From an uncultured Sulfitobacter sp. (GTDB taxonomy: Bacteria > Pseudomonadota > Alphaproteobacteria > Rhodobacterales > Rhodobacteraceae), in the NCBI GenBank assembly GCA_947492925.1, contig CANLOQ010000001.1:682001-746000 (forward strand): DNA of 64,000 bases, read 5' to 3'. A program made the position numbers and the translations under genes. Every line of letters begins with the position of its first letter. Position 1 is the stretch's first letter. Under the pieces are notes generated by a model. It ran no database searches. It had not been told where the DNA came from and saw only the letters and a list, made by a program, of their open reading frames with translations. Positions 1-7,822 of the stretch are shown in pieces.

Positions 1-447
1 CTTTTACCGATTTTCGCAGCTTTCTGTTACGCGCTTGTAGGGGTAACCGCCCGTATGCTGGATGAAGACGTCCCCACCCCGTTGATCAACATCTACTCCG
101 CCGGGGTGGCCGCTGTGGGCGCGCTTGCGCTGGTGCCGGTTTTTGGCGGCTTCACGCCCTTGCGCAGCGGCAGCGACCTTATGTGGATTGCGGCAATGGG
201 CGGCTTTGGGGGATCGGCGGTGTTGATGCTCGTCACAGCCTACCGTATGGCAGATCAGAGTGATCTGGCTCCGTTCAGCTATTTTGGCATTCCCATCGCA
301 TTTGCGTTGGGTTGGGTGTTCTACGGAGAGGCGCCGTGGGAAGAACTGTTCCCCGGTGCCCTGCTGATCGTCGCGGGCGGAATGATCATCATCTGGCGGG
401 AACGACGGTTGCGGATGGCTCAGACCACCACATCCTCCGCCACCTGA
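1..447 (+). CDS. DMT/EamA-family transporter, C-terminal part (5'-truncated)
   Basis: The frame is open from base 1, so the gene begins outside the window and only about 148 C-terminal residues are seen. They form hydrophobic segments typical of the second EamA repeat of the drug/metabolite transporter superfamily: an ARML-type loop, a helix ending in VPVFGGF, a glycine-rich helix, a PFSYFGIPIAF segment and a last helix followed by a basic RERRLRM tail. Family members are inner-membrane exporters or importers of small metabolites; the substrate cannot be read from this fragment. Its 3' end overlaps the 3' end of the convergent pncB gene by 28 bases. Family assignment is fairly safe, function is not. 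Confidence 0.75.
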   Translation, partial: LLPIFAAFCYALVGVTARMLDEDVPTPLINIYSAGVAAVGALALVPVFGGFTPLRSGSDLMWIAAMGGFGGSAVLMLVTAYRMADQSDLAPFSYFGIPIAFALGWVFYGEAPWEELFPGALLIVAGGMIIIWRERRLRMAQTTTSSAT

Positions 448-1712
448 TTGCCAACACCAAAGACACGTTTGTAGCGCTCAATCTCAGACTGCGGCCCCAT
501 CGCCTTGTTCGGATTGTCCGACAACTTAACCGTTGGCGCGCCGTTTGCCTCAATGGCTTTGCAGACCAGCGAGAATGGAGCAAGCGCATCATCGGGCACC
601 AGATTGCGGAAATCATTCGTCAGCAGAGTGCCCCAACCGAAAGAGACATTCACCTTCTCCGCGAAGTTTTTGTGCAGCGTCTTGATTTTCTCCACATCCA
701 GACCGTCCGAAAAGATGATCCGCTTTTCGGTCGGGTCTTCACCTCGATTGTGCCACCAGTCGATGGCGGTTTGGGCGGCGGTGGCCGGGTCGCCACTGTC
801 CACGCGGATACCGGTCCAGCCCGCAAGCCAATCGGGCGCATTCTCCAAAAACCCTTGCGTGCCGTAGGTGTCGGGCAGGATGATGCGCAGGTTGCCTTCG
901 TGTTCTTCGTGCCAGTCCTGAAGAACGTCGTAGGGGGCCTGCGCCAACGCAGCATCGTCTTCGGCCAGTGCCGCATAGACCATCGGCAGTTCATGTGCGT
1001 TGGTGCCGATTGCCTCCAGCTCGCGCATCATGGCGATGCGGCAATTTGAGGTGCCACTGAAAGCACCGCCAAGCCCTTCGCTCATGGCCTGCACACACCA
1101 ATCCTGCCACAGATAGGAATGCCGCCGCCGGGTGCCGAAATCAGCGATAGACAGATCGGGGATGTCGCGCAGGGCCTCGATCTTTTCCCAAACGCGCGTC
1201 ATGGCGCGGGCGTATAGAACCTGCAGCTCGAATTTGCCCATTTGATCCAGAACGGCGCGGCCCCGCAGTTCCATCAGGACCGCCAGCGCGGGGATTTCCC
1301 ATAGCATGACCTCGTGCCATTTGCCCTCGAAGGTCAGCTCGTATTGATCGCCCTTGCGCTCAAGGTGGTAGGGCGGCAGGCGGAGACCTTCGAACCACTC
1401 CATGAAATCAGAGCGGAACATCTGGCGTTTGCCGTAAAACGTATTCCCGCGCAGCCACGTCGATTCACCCCGGCTGAGCGACAACGAGCGGATGTGATCA
1501 AGCTGTTCGCGCAGCTCACCTTCGTCAATCAGCTTGGCCAGTGGAATGTGCTTTGACCGGTTGATGAGGCTGAACGTGACCTGCGTGTCGGGTTTGTTGC
1601 GAAAGATCGACTGACACATCAGAAGTTTGTAGAAATCGGTATCAATCAGCGACCGCACGATGGGGTCGATCTTCCATTTGTGGTTCCAGACGCGGGTAGC
1701 GATATCGACCAT
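420..1712 (-). CDS. pncB: Nicotinate phosphoribosyltransferase
   Basis: This cytoplasmic enzyme joins nicotinate and PRPP, with ATP, to form nicotinate mononucleotide in NAD salvage. The 430-residue product carries family hallmarks: IDTDFYKLLMCQ near the N-terminus (residues 26-37), FGTRRRHS in the middle and the GIRVDSGDP segment in the C-terminal barrel. Length fits alphaproteobacterial PncB. The frame stays open upstream to 2336, but the ATG at 1712 is chosen because the homology begins there and AAGGA precedes it. The partner enzyme, nicotinamidase pncA, is two genes away, so this is an NAD-salvage neighbourhood. The gene ends inside the convergent transporter gene. Confidence 0.95.
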   Translation of the reverse strand: MVDIATRVWNHKWKIDPIVRSLIDTDFYKLLMCQSIFRNKPDTQVTFSLINRSKHIPLAKLIDEGELREQLDHIRSLSLSRGESTWLRGNTFYGKRQMFRSDFMEWFEGLRLPPYHLERKGDQYELTFEGKWHEVMLWEIPALAVLMELRGRAVLDQMGKFELQVLYARAMTRVWEKIEALRDIPDLSIADFGTRRRHSYLWQDWCVQAMSEGLGGAFSGTSNCRIAMMRELEAIGTNAHELPMVYAALAEDDAALAQAPYDVLQDWHEEHEGNLRIILPDTYGTQGFLENAPDWLAGWTGIRVDSGDPATAAQTAIDWWHNRGEDPTEKRIIFSDGLDVEKIKTLHKNFAEKVNVSFGWGTLLTNDFRNLVPDDALAPFSLVCKAIEANGAPTVKLSDNPNKAMGPQSEIERYKRVFGVGNQVAEDVVV

Positions 1713-1843
1713 GACAGGTTCCTTGTGCAGACGTGCCTTTGTGGCAAAAGGGGCATGGCAGGGGCAAGAGCGTTTTCGCAGACCGCCCCGCGGATGACCG
1801 CTTTGGTTGCTACACATTGACCGCAGCACGAAAGGCACAGAAC

Positions 1844-2494
1844 GTGGAACCGCTATATGTATTGACCGCAAGCGTCCTGCTGCTTGCCTTCGTGGGCTAT
1901 GTCGGGTGCCTGTCGCGCATATATTGGGTGACAGTGCTGGCAACGGGAGCCGTAGGGTTTTACGCCGCACGCTCGGTCCCACCTGACACGGACAACGCGA
2001 TTGTCTGGGCGACGGCGGGTGTTGCGTTTTTGGCCGCGCTGATGGTTGTGCGCGTTCTGCCAAAGACAGCGCAACCCAGACAAAAACCGCCGCAAGGTAA
2101 GCGCGGCAAATCCAAGGATATCGTGATTGATGGCACCAATGTGATTTATTGGGATGGTGACGCCGATCTGGATACCTTGCGTGTGGTCGTGCGACATCTG
2201 ATGGAAAAGGGCTTTGCCCCGATTGTTTTTCTGGACGCCTCGACCCGCCACCACCTGAAAGAGCCATCTCTTGACGCACGGGGCTTCGCCAGAATTTTGG
2301 GCCTGCGTCGCGACCGCGTGATGGTCTGCCCCGCACAGACCGAAGCGGATGCTTTCATCCTGAAGTTCGCAAAGGCAGAGGGCTTGCCCATCGTGTCAAA
2401 CGACAGGTTTGGCGACCGGGCACAGCAGGCCAAGGGCCTGAAACTGGTCAAAGGGGTTTTGGCGCGCGGAAAACCGATCCTGCAGGGTCTGTGA
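1844..2494 (+). CDS. Membrane-anchored NYN/Zc3h12a-type ribonuclease-like protein
   Basis: A protein of about 216 residues. It has two hydrophobic segments in the first 70 residues, a basic linker, and a C-terminal PIN-like domain beginning KDIVIDGTNVIYWDGD. Further acidic positions lie in VFLDAS, EADAFIL and SNDRFGD. This pattern of spaced aspartates resembles NYN and Zc3h12a-like nucleases, which cut RNA with a metal ion. I chose the GTG at 1844, just before the first membrane segment; an in-frame ATG at 1733 would add a hydrophilic N-terminus that overlaps the pncB leader. It lies divergent to pncB and convergent with pncA. RNase activity is inferred from the motif only, and the target is unknown. 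Confidence 0.65.
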   Translation: MEPLYVLTASVLLLAFVGYVGCLSRIYWVTVLATGAVGFYAARSVPPDTDNAIVWATAGVAFLAALMVVRVLPKTAQPRQKPPQGKRGKSKDIVIDGTNVIYWDGDADLDTLRVVVRHLMEKGFAPIVFLDASTRHHLKEPSLDARGFARILGLRRDRVMVCPAQTEADAFILKFAKAEGLPIVSNDRFGDRAQQAKGLKLVKGVLARGKPILQGL

Positions 2495-2497
2495 GCG

Positions 2498-3091
2498 TCA
2501 GCGCAATGTCACACCCGCCGTTTCCATCCCTGTGAGAGCAGCGGCCAGCGACCCGTCCAAATCAATCGCGCGGCAAAGATCCCCGCGCACTTCGACGTCA
2601 AAGCCCAACTTTGCCGCATCCACAGCCGAGAAATTCACACAAAAATCAAGCGCGAGGCCCACCATCGTCAGTGTGGTGATGCCCCGTGTGCGCAGATATC
2701 CCACAAGTCCGGTTGGTGTCTTGTGATCATTCTCAAAGAACGCGGAATAGCTGTCGATGGCGGGATTGAACCCTTTGCGGATGATCAGATCGGCCCGATC
2801 CTGATGCAATTCGGTGTGAAACTTCGCGCCCAGACTACCTTGAATACAATGATCCGGCCAAAGCACCTGTGGACCGTAGGGCATCGTCGTCAGTTCATAG
2901 GGTTCCTTGCCGTCGTGGGTCGAGGCAAAAGAAGAATGGCCCGCCGGGTGCCAGTCCTGCGTCAGCACAACGGCATCGAAATCCTTCATCAGGGAGTTGA
3001 TGCCCGCCACAATCGCGTCTCCTTCGGGCACGGCAAGCGCGCCGCCCGGGCAGAAATCATTCTGAACGTCAATGACAATGAGCGCCTGCAT
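2498..3091 (-). CDS. pncA: Nicotinamidase
   Basis: This enzyme hydrolyses nicotinamide to nicotinate and ammonia, supplying the substrate of PncB. It has 197 residues, an isochorismatase fold and the full catalytic triad: Asp8 (in VIDVQNDF), Lys106 (in RKGFNP) and Cys151 (in LDFCVNF). The metal-site pattern DWHP (Asp46, His48) and WPDHC (His81) is also present. The cytoplasmic location is supported by the absence of a signal peptide. The stop lies three bases beyond the end of the convergent nuclease-like gene. The ATG at 3091 sits just downstream of the GGTGGG hairpin repeat when read on the minus strand. Confidence 0.95.
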   Translation of the reverse strand: MQALIVIDVQNDFCPGGALAVPEGDAIVAGINSLMKDFDAVVLTQDWHPAGHSSFASTHDGKEPYELTTMPYGPQVLWPDHCIQGSLGAKFHTELHQDRADLIIRKGFNPAIDSYSAFFENDHKTPTGLVGYLRTRGITTLTMVGLALDFCVNFSAVDAAKLGFDVEVRGDLCRAIDLDGSLAAALTGMETAGVTLR

Positions 3092-3118
3092 GTTCTGTCC
3101 TTTGCGGTTGCTGCGTAG

Positions 3119-3137
3119 GGTGGGGTTTTAGCCCACC
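3119..3137. repeat. REP-like palindrome, copy 1 (GGTGGG...CCCACC)
   Basis: A 6-bp perfect inverted repeat with a 7-base loop lies in the gap between the divergent genes pncA and trhO. On the plus strand the context is TAGGGTGGG followed by a short spacer and GCCCACC. A related arrangement (TAGGGTGGG, spacer, TGCCCA) occurs on the minus strand at 61980-61999. Such sequences are common dispersed palindromes in proteobacteria. It sits close to both start codons, so it could affect leader structure, but no role is shown. Confidence 0.5.
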
Positions 3138-3179
3138 ACCCCCTTGCAGAACAGACCCTTCCGGGCCTATTTCACCGCC

Positions 3180-4073
3180 ATGTATACAATTGCAGCCCTT
3201 TATCACTTTACCCGGTTTCAGGATCCCGAAGCGCTCAAGCCCTCGCTGCTGGCGCTTTGTCAGGCGCATGACGTCAAAGGCACGCTGTTGCTCGCGTGTG
3301 AAGGTGTGAACGGGACCATTGCCGGGCCGCGTGCCGGTATCGATGCGGTGATCGCACATCTGCGCACTTTGCCCGGCTGCGATGACTTGGAATGGAAAGA
3401 AGCGGTATCGGACATACCGCCCTTTCCCCGCATGAAAGTTCGCATCAAGCGCGAGATCGTGACAATGGGGCAACCGGATGTCGATCCGGCCAGCAGGGTT
3501 GGCAATTATGTCGATCCGGCCCAGTGGAACGCGCTGATCACCGCGCCCGATGTGGCGGTGATTGACACGCGCAACGACTATGAAGTGGCGATTGGCACCT
3601 TTGACGGGGCTGTCGATCCGCAGACCAAGAGTTTTGGCGAATTTCCCGCCTGGTGGGAGCAGAACAAGCACCGGTTCCACAACAAAAAAATCGCCATGTT
3701 CTGCACCGGTGGCATCCGTTGTGAAAAGTCGACAAACTATCTGCTGGGGCAGGGTGTGGAGGATGTATACCACCTCAAGGGAGGGATCTTGAAATACCTC
3801 GAAGAGGTACCGCAGGAAGAAAGCACCTGGCAAGGCGACTGCTTTGTCTTTGACGCGCGGGTCAGTGTGGGACACGGGTTAAAGGAAGGGCCGCATGTGC
3901 TTTGTCACGGTTGCCGTCAGCCGATCCTGCCGGATGACATGCACAGGCCAGAGTACGAGCAGGGCGTAAGCTGTCACAAGTGTTTTGACCAAACGACAGA
4001 ATGGGACAAGGACCGCTTTCGCGAACGGCAAAAGCAGATCAGACTGGCAGAGGCTCGCGCGGCGAAGGGGTAG
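3180..4073 (+). CDS. trhO: tRNA uridine(34) 5-hydroxylase (rhodanese-domain protein)
   Basis: TrhO (formerly YceA) uses oxygen to hydroxylate uridine 34 of certain tRNAs on the way to 5-carboxymethoxy- or methoxyuridine. The 297-residue protein has an N-terminal acylphosphatase-like region, the EGVNGTI motif at 41-47, a central rhodanese domain with the active-site Cys175 in CTGGIRCEKS, and a C-terminal pair of CxxC motifs (CHGC 242-245, CHKC 265-268). I use the ATG at 3180; a TTG at 3144 is possible but adds nothing recognisable. The start lacks a clear ribosome-binding site. The 3' end overlaps the convergent MFS gene by 35 bases. Confidence 0.92.
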   Translation: MYTIAALYHFTRFQDPEALKPSLLALCQAHDVKGTLLLACEGVNGTIAGPRAGIDAVIAHLRTLPGCDDLEWKEAVSDIPPFPRMKVRIKREIVTMGQPDVDPASRVGNYVDPAQWNALITAPDVAVIDTRNDYEVAIGTFDGAVDPQTKSFGEFPAWWEQNKHRFHNKKIAMFCTGGIRCEKSTNYLLGQGVEDVYHLKGGILKYLEEVPQEESTWQGDCFVFDARVSVGHGLKEGPHVLCHGCRQPILPDDMHRPEYEQGVSCHKCFDQTTEWDKDRFRERQKQIRLAEARAAKG

Positions 4074-5271
4074 CGCGCGGCCTGCTGCGCAGCAACAGCC
4101 ACGCCATGATTGCCACGTTGATGCCGTTCCACGCGATCCCGTTGATAAATGCCCATTGGTAGCTGCCTGTCCAGTCATAGATCTGCCCGGACACCCAGCC
4201 GCCCAGCGCCATACCCAATATCGTCGCCATCAGCACAAAACCAACCCATGATCCTGCCGCGCGGGAGGGCATATATTCGCGGACGACAATCGCATAACTG
4301 GGCACGATTCCCCCTTGGCTCAGCCCAAAGACAAGGCTGACCACGTAGAGCGAAACCAGACCGCCCGCTGGCAAATATAAGAAAAGCGCCAGTCCTTGCA
4401 GTGTCGATCCGATCAGCAGCGTGCGGACACCGCCCAGACGGTCGGCCAGCAAGCCAGACAAAATGCGCGATACAACACCGCCCAGCAGCATCAGAGACAG
4501 CATTTCGGCCCCGGCCACCGCGCCGAAACCCAGATCGACGCACAGCGAGACAATATGCACCTGCGGCATCGACATTGCCACACAACAGCAGATGCCCGCA
4601 AATCCCAGTACCAGCGCCAAGGTTCGGGGGCTGAGGCCGACCGTTTGAGCATTGCGGAAAGACGCAGTTTGTGCAGTTGCCTGTGTCTGGGCGCTTACCT
4701 TCCGGCGCAGCAAAAATGCCAGCGGGATGACGCCGCAGAAGGTAACGACCCCCAGCACGGTATAGACGGCACGCCAGCCCTGATCCTGCAACACACCCGC
4801 CAAAACCATCGGCCAGATTGCACCCGACAGGTAATTCCCGCTGGCCACCAGCGCCACCGCGATGCCCCGACGACGGACAAACCAATGCGATATATCGGCA
4901 ATCAGCGGTCCGAACCCAACCGCAGAGGCAAGGCCGATAATCAGTTGCGCAAAGGACAGCATCGCAATCGAATTGGCAAAGACCGCAAGGATAATCCCCA
5001 ACACGATCCCCATTGCAGCCATTACCAGCGATGCAGTCACGCCAAACCGGTCAAGCGCCCGGCCAATGGCAAAGTTGCCAAGTGCGAAACCGATCATGTT
5101 CAGGGTATAGGGCAGCGCTGCCTCGGCCCGGGTGGTGCCAAACTCTGCCTCAACGGCGGGCATGATGACGATGATGGCCCACATGCCTGCATTCGCAATA
5201 ACGGCGACAAGCATGGTTACGATCAATCTGCCCCAGGCATAGTGACTGTCGGTTTCCGCTTGAATACCCAT
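4039..5271 (-). CDS. MFS transporter
   Basis: A 410-residue inner-membrane protein with about 12 hydrophobic helices in two halves, as in the major facilitator superfamily. The loop between helices 2 and 3 reads GRALDRFG, matching the MFS motif GxxxDRxG. A second copy of the pattern, GLLADRLGG, follows in the C-terminal half. The ATG at 5271 is preferred over one 33 bases upstream because AAGGA lies eight bases ahead of it. The family moves small solutes with a proton or other gradient; the substrate is not evident. Its neighbours (trhO, motB) give no metabolic clue. Confidence 0.85.
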   Translation of the reverse strand: MGIQAETDSHYAWGRLIVTMLVAVIANAGMWAIIVIMPAVEAEFGTTRAEAALPYTLNMIGFALGNFAIGRALDRFGVTASLVMAAMGIVLGIILAVFANSIAMLSFAQLIIGLASAVGFGPLIADISHWFVRRRGIAVALVASGNYLSGAIWPMVLAGVLQDQGWRAVYTVLGVVTFCGVIPLAFLLRRKVSAQTQATAQTASFRNAQTVGLSPRTLALVLGFAGICCCVAMSMPQVHIVSLCVDLGFGAVAGAEMLSLMLLGGVVSRILSGLLADRLGGVRTLLIGSTLQGLALFLYLPAGGLVSLYVVSLVFGLSQGGIVPSYAIVVREYMPSRAAGSWVGFVLMATILGMALGGWVSGQIYDWTGSYQWAFINGIAWNGINVAIMAWLLLRSRPRATPSPREPLPV

Positions 5272-5353
5272 GCCGATTTCCTTTCCGCCCGCATGAGGCG
5301 TCAAAGTCCGTGCCGCCGCAAGAGGGAACGGAAATTACCTGCCATTTTAGCTG

Positions 5354-5368
5354 TTAAGCTGTCTTTAG
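5354..5368. promoter_or_regulatory. CtrA-like box upstream of motB
   Basis: TTAA, seven bases, TTAG: one mismatch from the alphaproteobacterial CtrA site TTAA-N7-TTAA. It lies 46 bases upstream of the motB start. Similar boxes occur before flgE, fliL/fliF, flgB/fliI and flagellin. Assignment is by pattern only. Confidence 0.45.
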
Positions 5369-5413
5369 CTCCTTCCGACTATCCGTTTTCATGGGTGAAA
5401 AGAGGTGGTGGAG

Positions 5414-6259
5414 ATGGGTGCGCAAGCAAATGCGGCGCCAGTCATCATCAAACGGAAAAAAGTTGTCAAAGGCGACGGGCACCACGGTGGGGCCTGGAAA
5501 GTTGCTTACGCGGATTTTGTGACCGCGATGATGGCGTTTTTCATGTTGATGTGGCTGCTGAACGCGACAACAGAACAACAACGCAAGGGTCTTGCGGATT
5601 ACTTTACGCCGACGATTCCGATCAACCGGGTGTCGGGCGGGGGCGATGGTGCGTTTGGTGGTGAGAGCATTTTTTCGGAGATGACCTTGCCACAATCCGG
5701 CACCGGCGGAACGGATGCGCGCACCGCGCAGGAGGAAAACGCGCGCGGTGACACCGGTGCGGATATCAATGATGCAGACAAATCCGCCGAGGAACTGCAA
5801 ACCATTGAAGAGCTGTTGATCGGACGTGGCGGTGAAAGTGCCGTAATGGAAAATCTCATGCGCCATGTTGCGACACGGATCACAGATGAAGGACTGGTGA
5901 TCGAGCTGTTCGAACTGGAGGATGTACCCCTGTTTGCGCGGGGATCTGACACGCCGACACAGCTTTTGCAGGATCTGGTGGCAATCATTTCTGCCACCGC
6001 GCGGGCGGTCAGCAATGACATCGCTGTGGGCGGCCATGTCGCGTCAAACCCCATCGTATTGGCCAACAGCCCGGTCTGGGAACTCTCTGCACAACGCGCC
6101 AGCCGGGTACGTCTCTTACTTGAAGGCGCCAACATCGACAGCAAGCGCATTCAGCGGGTGACGGGCCACGCAAACCGTGAACCTGTTGTTCAGGACACAA
6201 TGGCAAAGCGGAATAACCGGATCGAAATCGTGATGCTGCGCGACACTTACCGCGACTGA
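5414..6259 (+). CDS. motB: Flagellar motor stator protein MotB
   Basis: MotB anchors the proton-driven stator to peptidoglycan. The 281-residue product starts with a basic stretch, then one transmembrane helix at about 30-49. The helix contains the conserved ion-conducting Asp34 in YADFVTAMMAFF. The C-terminal OmpA-like peptidoglycan-binding domain ends with WELSAQRASRVR and NRIEIVML. The ATG at 5414 has AGAGG eight bases upstream; GTG codons at 5405 and 5408 are alternatives. MotA is not next door: it lies about 11 kb downstream at 17659. A CtrA-like box precedes the gene. Confidence 0.93.
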   Translation: MGAQANAAPVIIKRKKVVKGDGHHGGAWKVAYADFVTAMMAFFMLMWLLNATTEQQRKGLADYFTPTIPINRVSGGGDGAFGGESIFSEMTLPQSGTGGTDARTAQEENARGDTGADINDADKSAEELQTIEELLIGRGGESAVMENLMRHVATRITDEGLVIELFELEDVPLFARGSDTPTQLLQDLVAIISATARAVSNDIAVGGHVASNPIVLANSPVWELSAQRASRVRLLLEGANIDSKRIQRVTGHANREPVVQDTMAKRNNRIEIVMLRDTYRD

Positions 6260-6398
6260 CCGGAATGCTGCCTGCACCTCTGACTAAGCCGACCCCCGGG
6301 GCTGTCGAGTTTATCTGTCTGGCAGTCCGGGCTGTAAGTCATGGGTTGCGTGCACCTTGGCCGGAGTGTGGCGCGTCAAATAGGGGGCATTTTATCTG

Positions 6399-6413
6399 TT
6401 AGCGCAGCATTAA
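6399..6413. promoter_or_regulatory. CtrA-like box upstream of flgE
   Basis: TTAG, seven bases, TTAA: one mismatch from TTAA-N7-TTAA, 62 bases upstream of the flgE ATG. The 215-base gap between motB and flgE otherwise shows no gene. Confidence 0.45.
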
Positions 6414-6474
6414 GCAGAGCGGCTTATGGGTTGAGTCAACGTATTTGACAGAACAAAAAAGGCGTGCCCGACCC

Positions 6475-7779
6475 ATGACCATTTCCTCTTCATTGAATGC
6501 CGGTGTCGCCGGGTTGCAGGCCAACGCGACGCGACTTGCCTCGATCTCGGACAATATCGCAAATTCATCGACCTTCGGATACAAAAGGGTCGAGACTGAT
6601 TTCCATTCCATTGTGATTTCATCGCGCGGCGGCACGTATTCTGCAGGGGGCGTGCGGGCGGTCACCGAACGGCTGATTGACCAACGCGGATCGCTGGTGT
6701 CTACGAACAATGCCACCGATCTGGCGGTGCGGGGCCGCGGGTTTCTTCCCGTGACGCAGGCCACGGATGTCGAAGTCGCCAATGGCGATACGGATATGTA
6801 TCTGACCACTACAGGTTCTTTCAGAACCGATTCCGACGGATTTTTGCGAACAAACTCCGGTCTTGTGCTGATGGGCTGGCCGGCGCAACCCGATGGCACG
6901 ATCCCAAGCTTCCCGCGAGATACGTCCGACGGGCTTGAGCCGGTACAAATCAACGTCAACCAATTCTCGGGAGAACCGACGACACGGCTCACGCTGGGCG
7001 TAAACCTGCCCGCAACGGAAACCGATGCAGATTCCACCGGTGATATCTCCGAGCTGTCGATTGAATACTACGACAACCTTGGGAAGTCGGAAAACATCAA
7101 CATAACCTTTACACCCACTGTGCCTGCCACCGGGTCGTCCAATACCTGGACGATGACGATGCGGGATTCTGTCGATCCGGCCGTCATCATTGGGGAATAT
7201 ACGCTTGAATTTGCGGATGACCGCACGGCCGGGGGCACGCTTTTGTCTGTCACCTCCGGGACCGCCGGCGGGCCCTATGATCCGGCAACCGGTACGCTGA
7301 TTGTCGATGTGGCAGGCGGCCCCATCGAAATAAATATCGGCAATATTGGTGACAGCGACGGCATCACCCAGTTGTCTGACAATTTCGCACCGATTTCCAT
7401 CTCGAAAGACGGCTCTCCGGTGGGGAACATGACCAGTGTTGAGGTTGATCCCAACGGCTATGTCTATGCTTATTTCGACACCGGGATCACGCGCGTCATT
7501 TATCAGGTGCCGCTGGTCGACCTGCCTAATCCAAACGGCATGGTCGCATTGGATCAACAAACCTATCAACCATCCGTTGACAGCGGTTCGTTCTTTTTGT
7601 GGGACGCCAGTGATGGTCCGACCGGCGATATTCTCTCATTCGCGCTTGAGGAATCCAACACAGATGTCGCCGGTGAACTGACCGCGATGATCCAAACCCA
7701 GCGGGCCTACAGCTCGAATGCCAAAGTCATCCAGACTGTCGATGAGATGCTGCAGGAAACCACCAACATCAAACGATAA
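6475..7779 (+). CDS. flgE: Flagellar hook protein FlgE
   Basis: FlgE polymerises into the hook, the universal joint outside the cell. The 434-residue product has the flagellar rod/hook N-terminal signature (SLNAGVAGLQANATRLASISDNIAN), a long variable beta-rich middle and the C-terminal helical motif QTQRAYSSNAKVIQTVDEM typical of axial proteins. Start: the ATG at 6475 begins the homology; a TTG at 6445 would add ten unrelated residues. It has no signal peptide, in line with export by the flagellar type III system. It leads the block flgE-flgK-flgL-flgI. Confidence 0.95.
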   Translation: MTISSSLNAGVAGLQANATRLASISDNIANSSTFGYKRVETDFHSIVISSRGGTYSAGGVRAVTERLIDQRGSLVSTNNATDLAVRGRGFLPVTQATDVEVANGDTDMYLTTTGSFRTDSDGFLRTNSGLVLMGWPAQPDGTIPSFPRDTSDGLEPVQINVNQFSGEPTTRLTLGVNLPATETDADSTGDISELSIEYYDNLGKSENINITFTPTVPATGSSNTWTMTMRDSVDPAVIIGEYTLEFADDRTAGGTLLSVTSGTAGGPYDPATGTLIVDVAGGPIEINIGNIGDSDGITQLSDNFAPISISKDGSPVGNMTSVEVDPNGYVYAYFDTGITRVIYQVPLVDLPNPNGMVALDQQTYQPSVDSGSFFLWDASDGPTGDILSFALEESNTDVAGELTAMIQTQRAYSSNAKVIQTVDEMLQETTNIKR

Positions 7780-7822
7780 TTCTACGGCTGATCGGTCTTC
7801 CAAATGAAAGAGGAGCGCGGAC

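Noticed and set aside
420-2336. A 638-codon minus-strand frame containing pncB
   Set aside because: The first 208 codons have no homology and low-complexity content; a good ribosome-binding site and the family N-terminus are at 1712, so the gene ends there.
3069-3875. 268-codon minus-strand frame opposite trhO
   Set aside because: Shadow of trhO without recognisable motif or ribosome-binding site.
4396-5664. Long plus-strand frame antisense to the MFS gene
   Set aside because: It mirrors the codon pattern of the MFS gene, is rich in Gln/His/Arg as expected for an antisense shadow, and runs into motB; no family features.
6619-7569. 316-codon minus-strand frame opposite flgE
   Set aside because: Arg/His-rich antisense shadow of a GC-rich gene; flgE on the other strand is certain.
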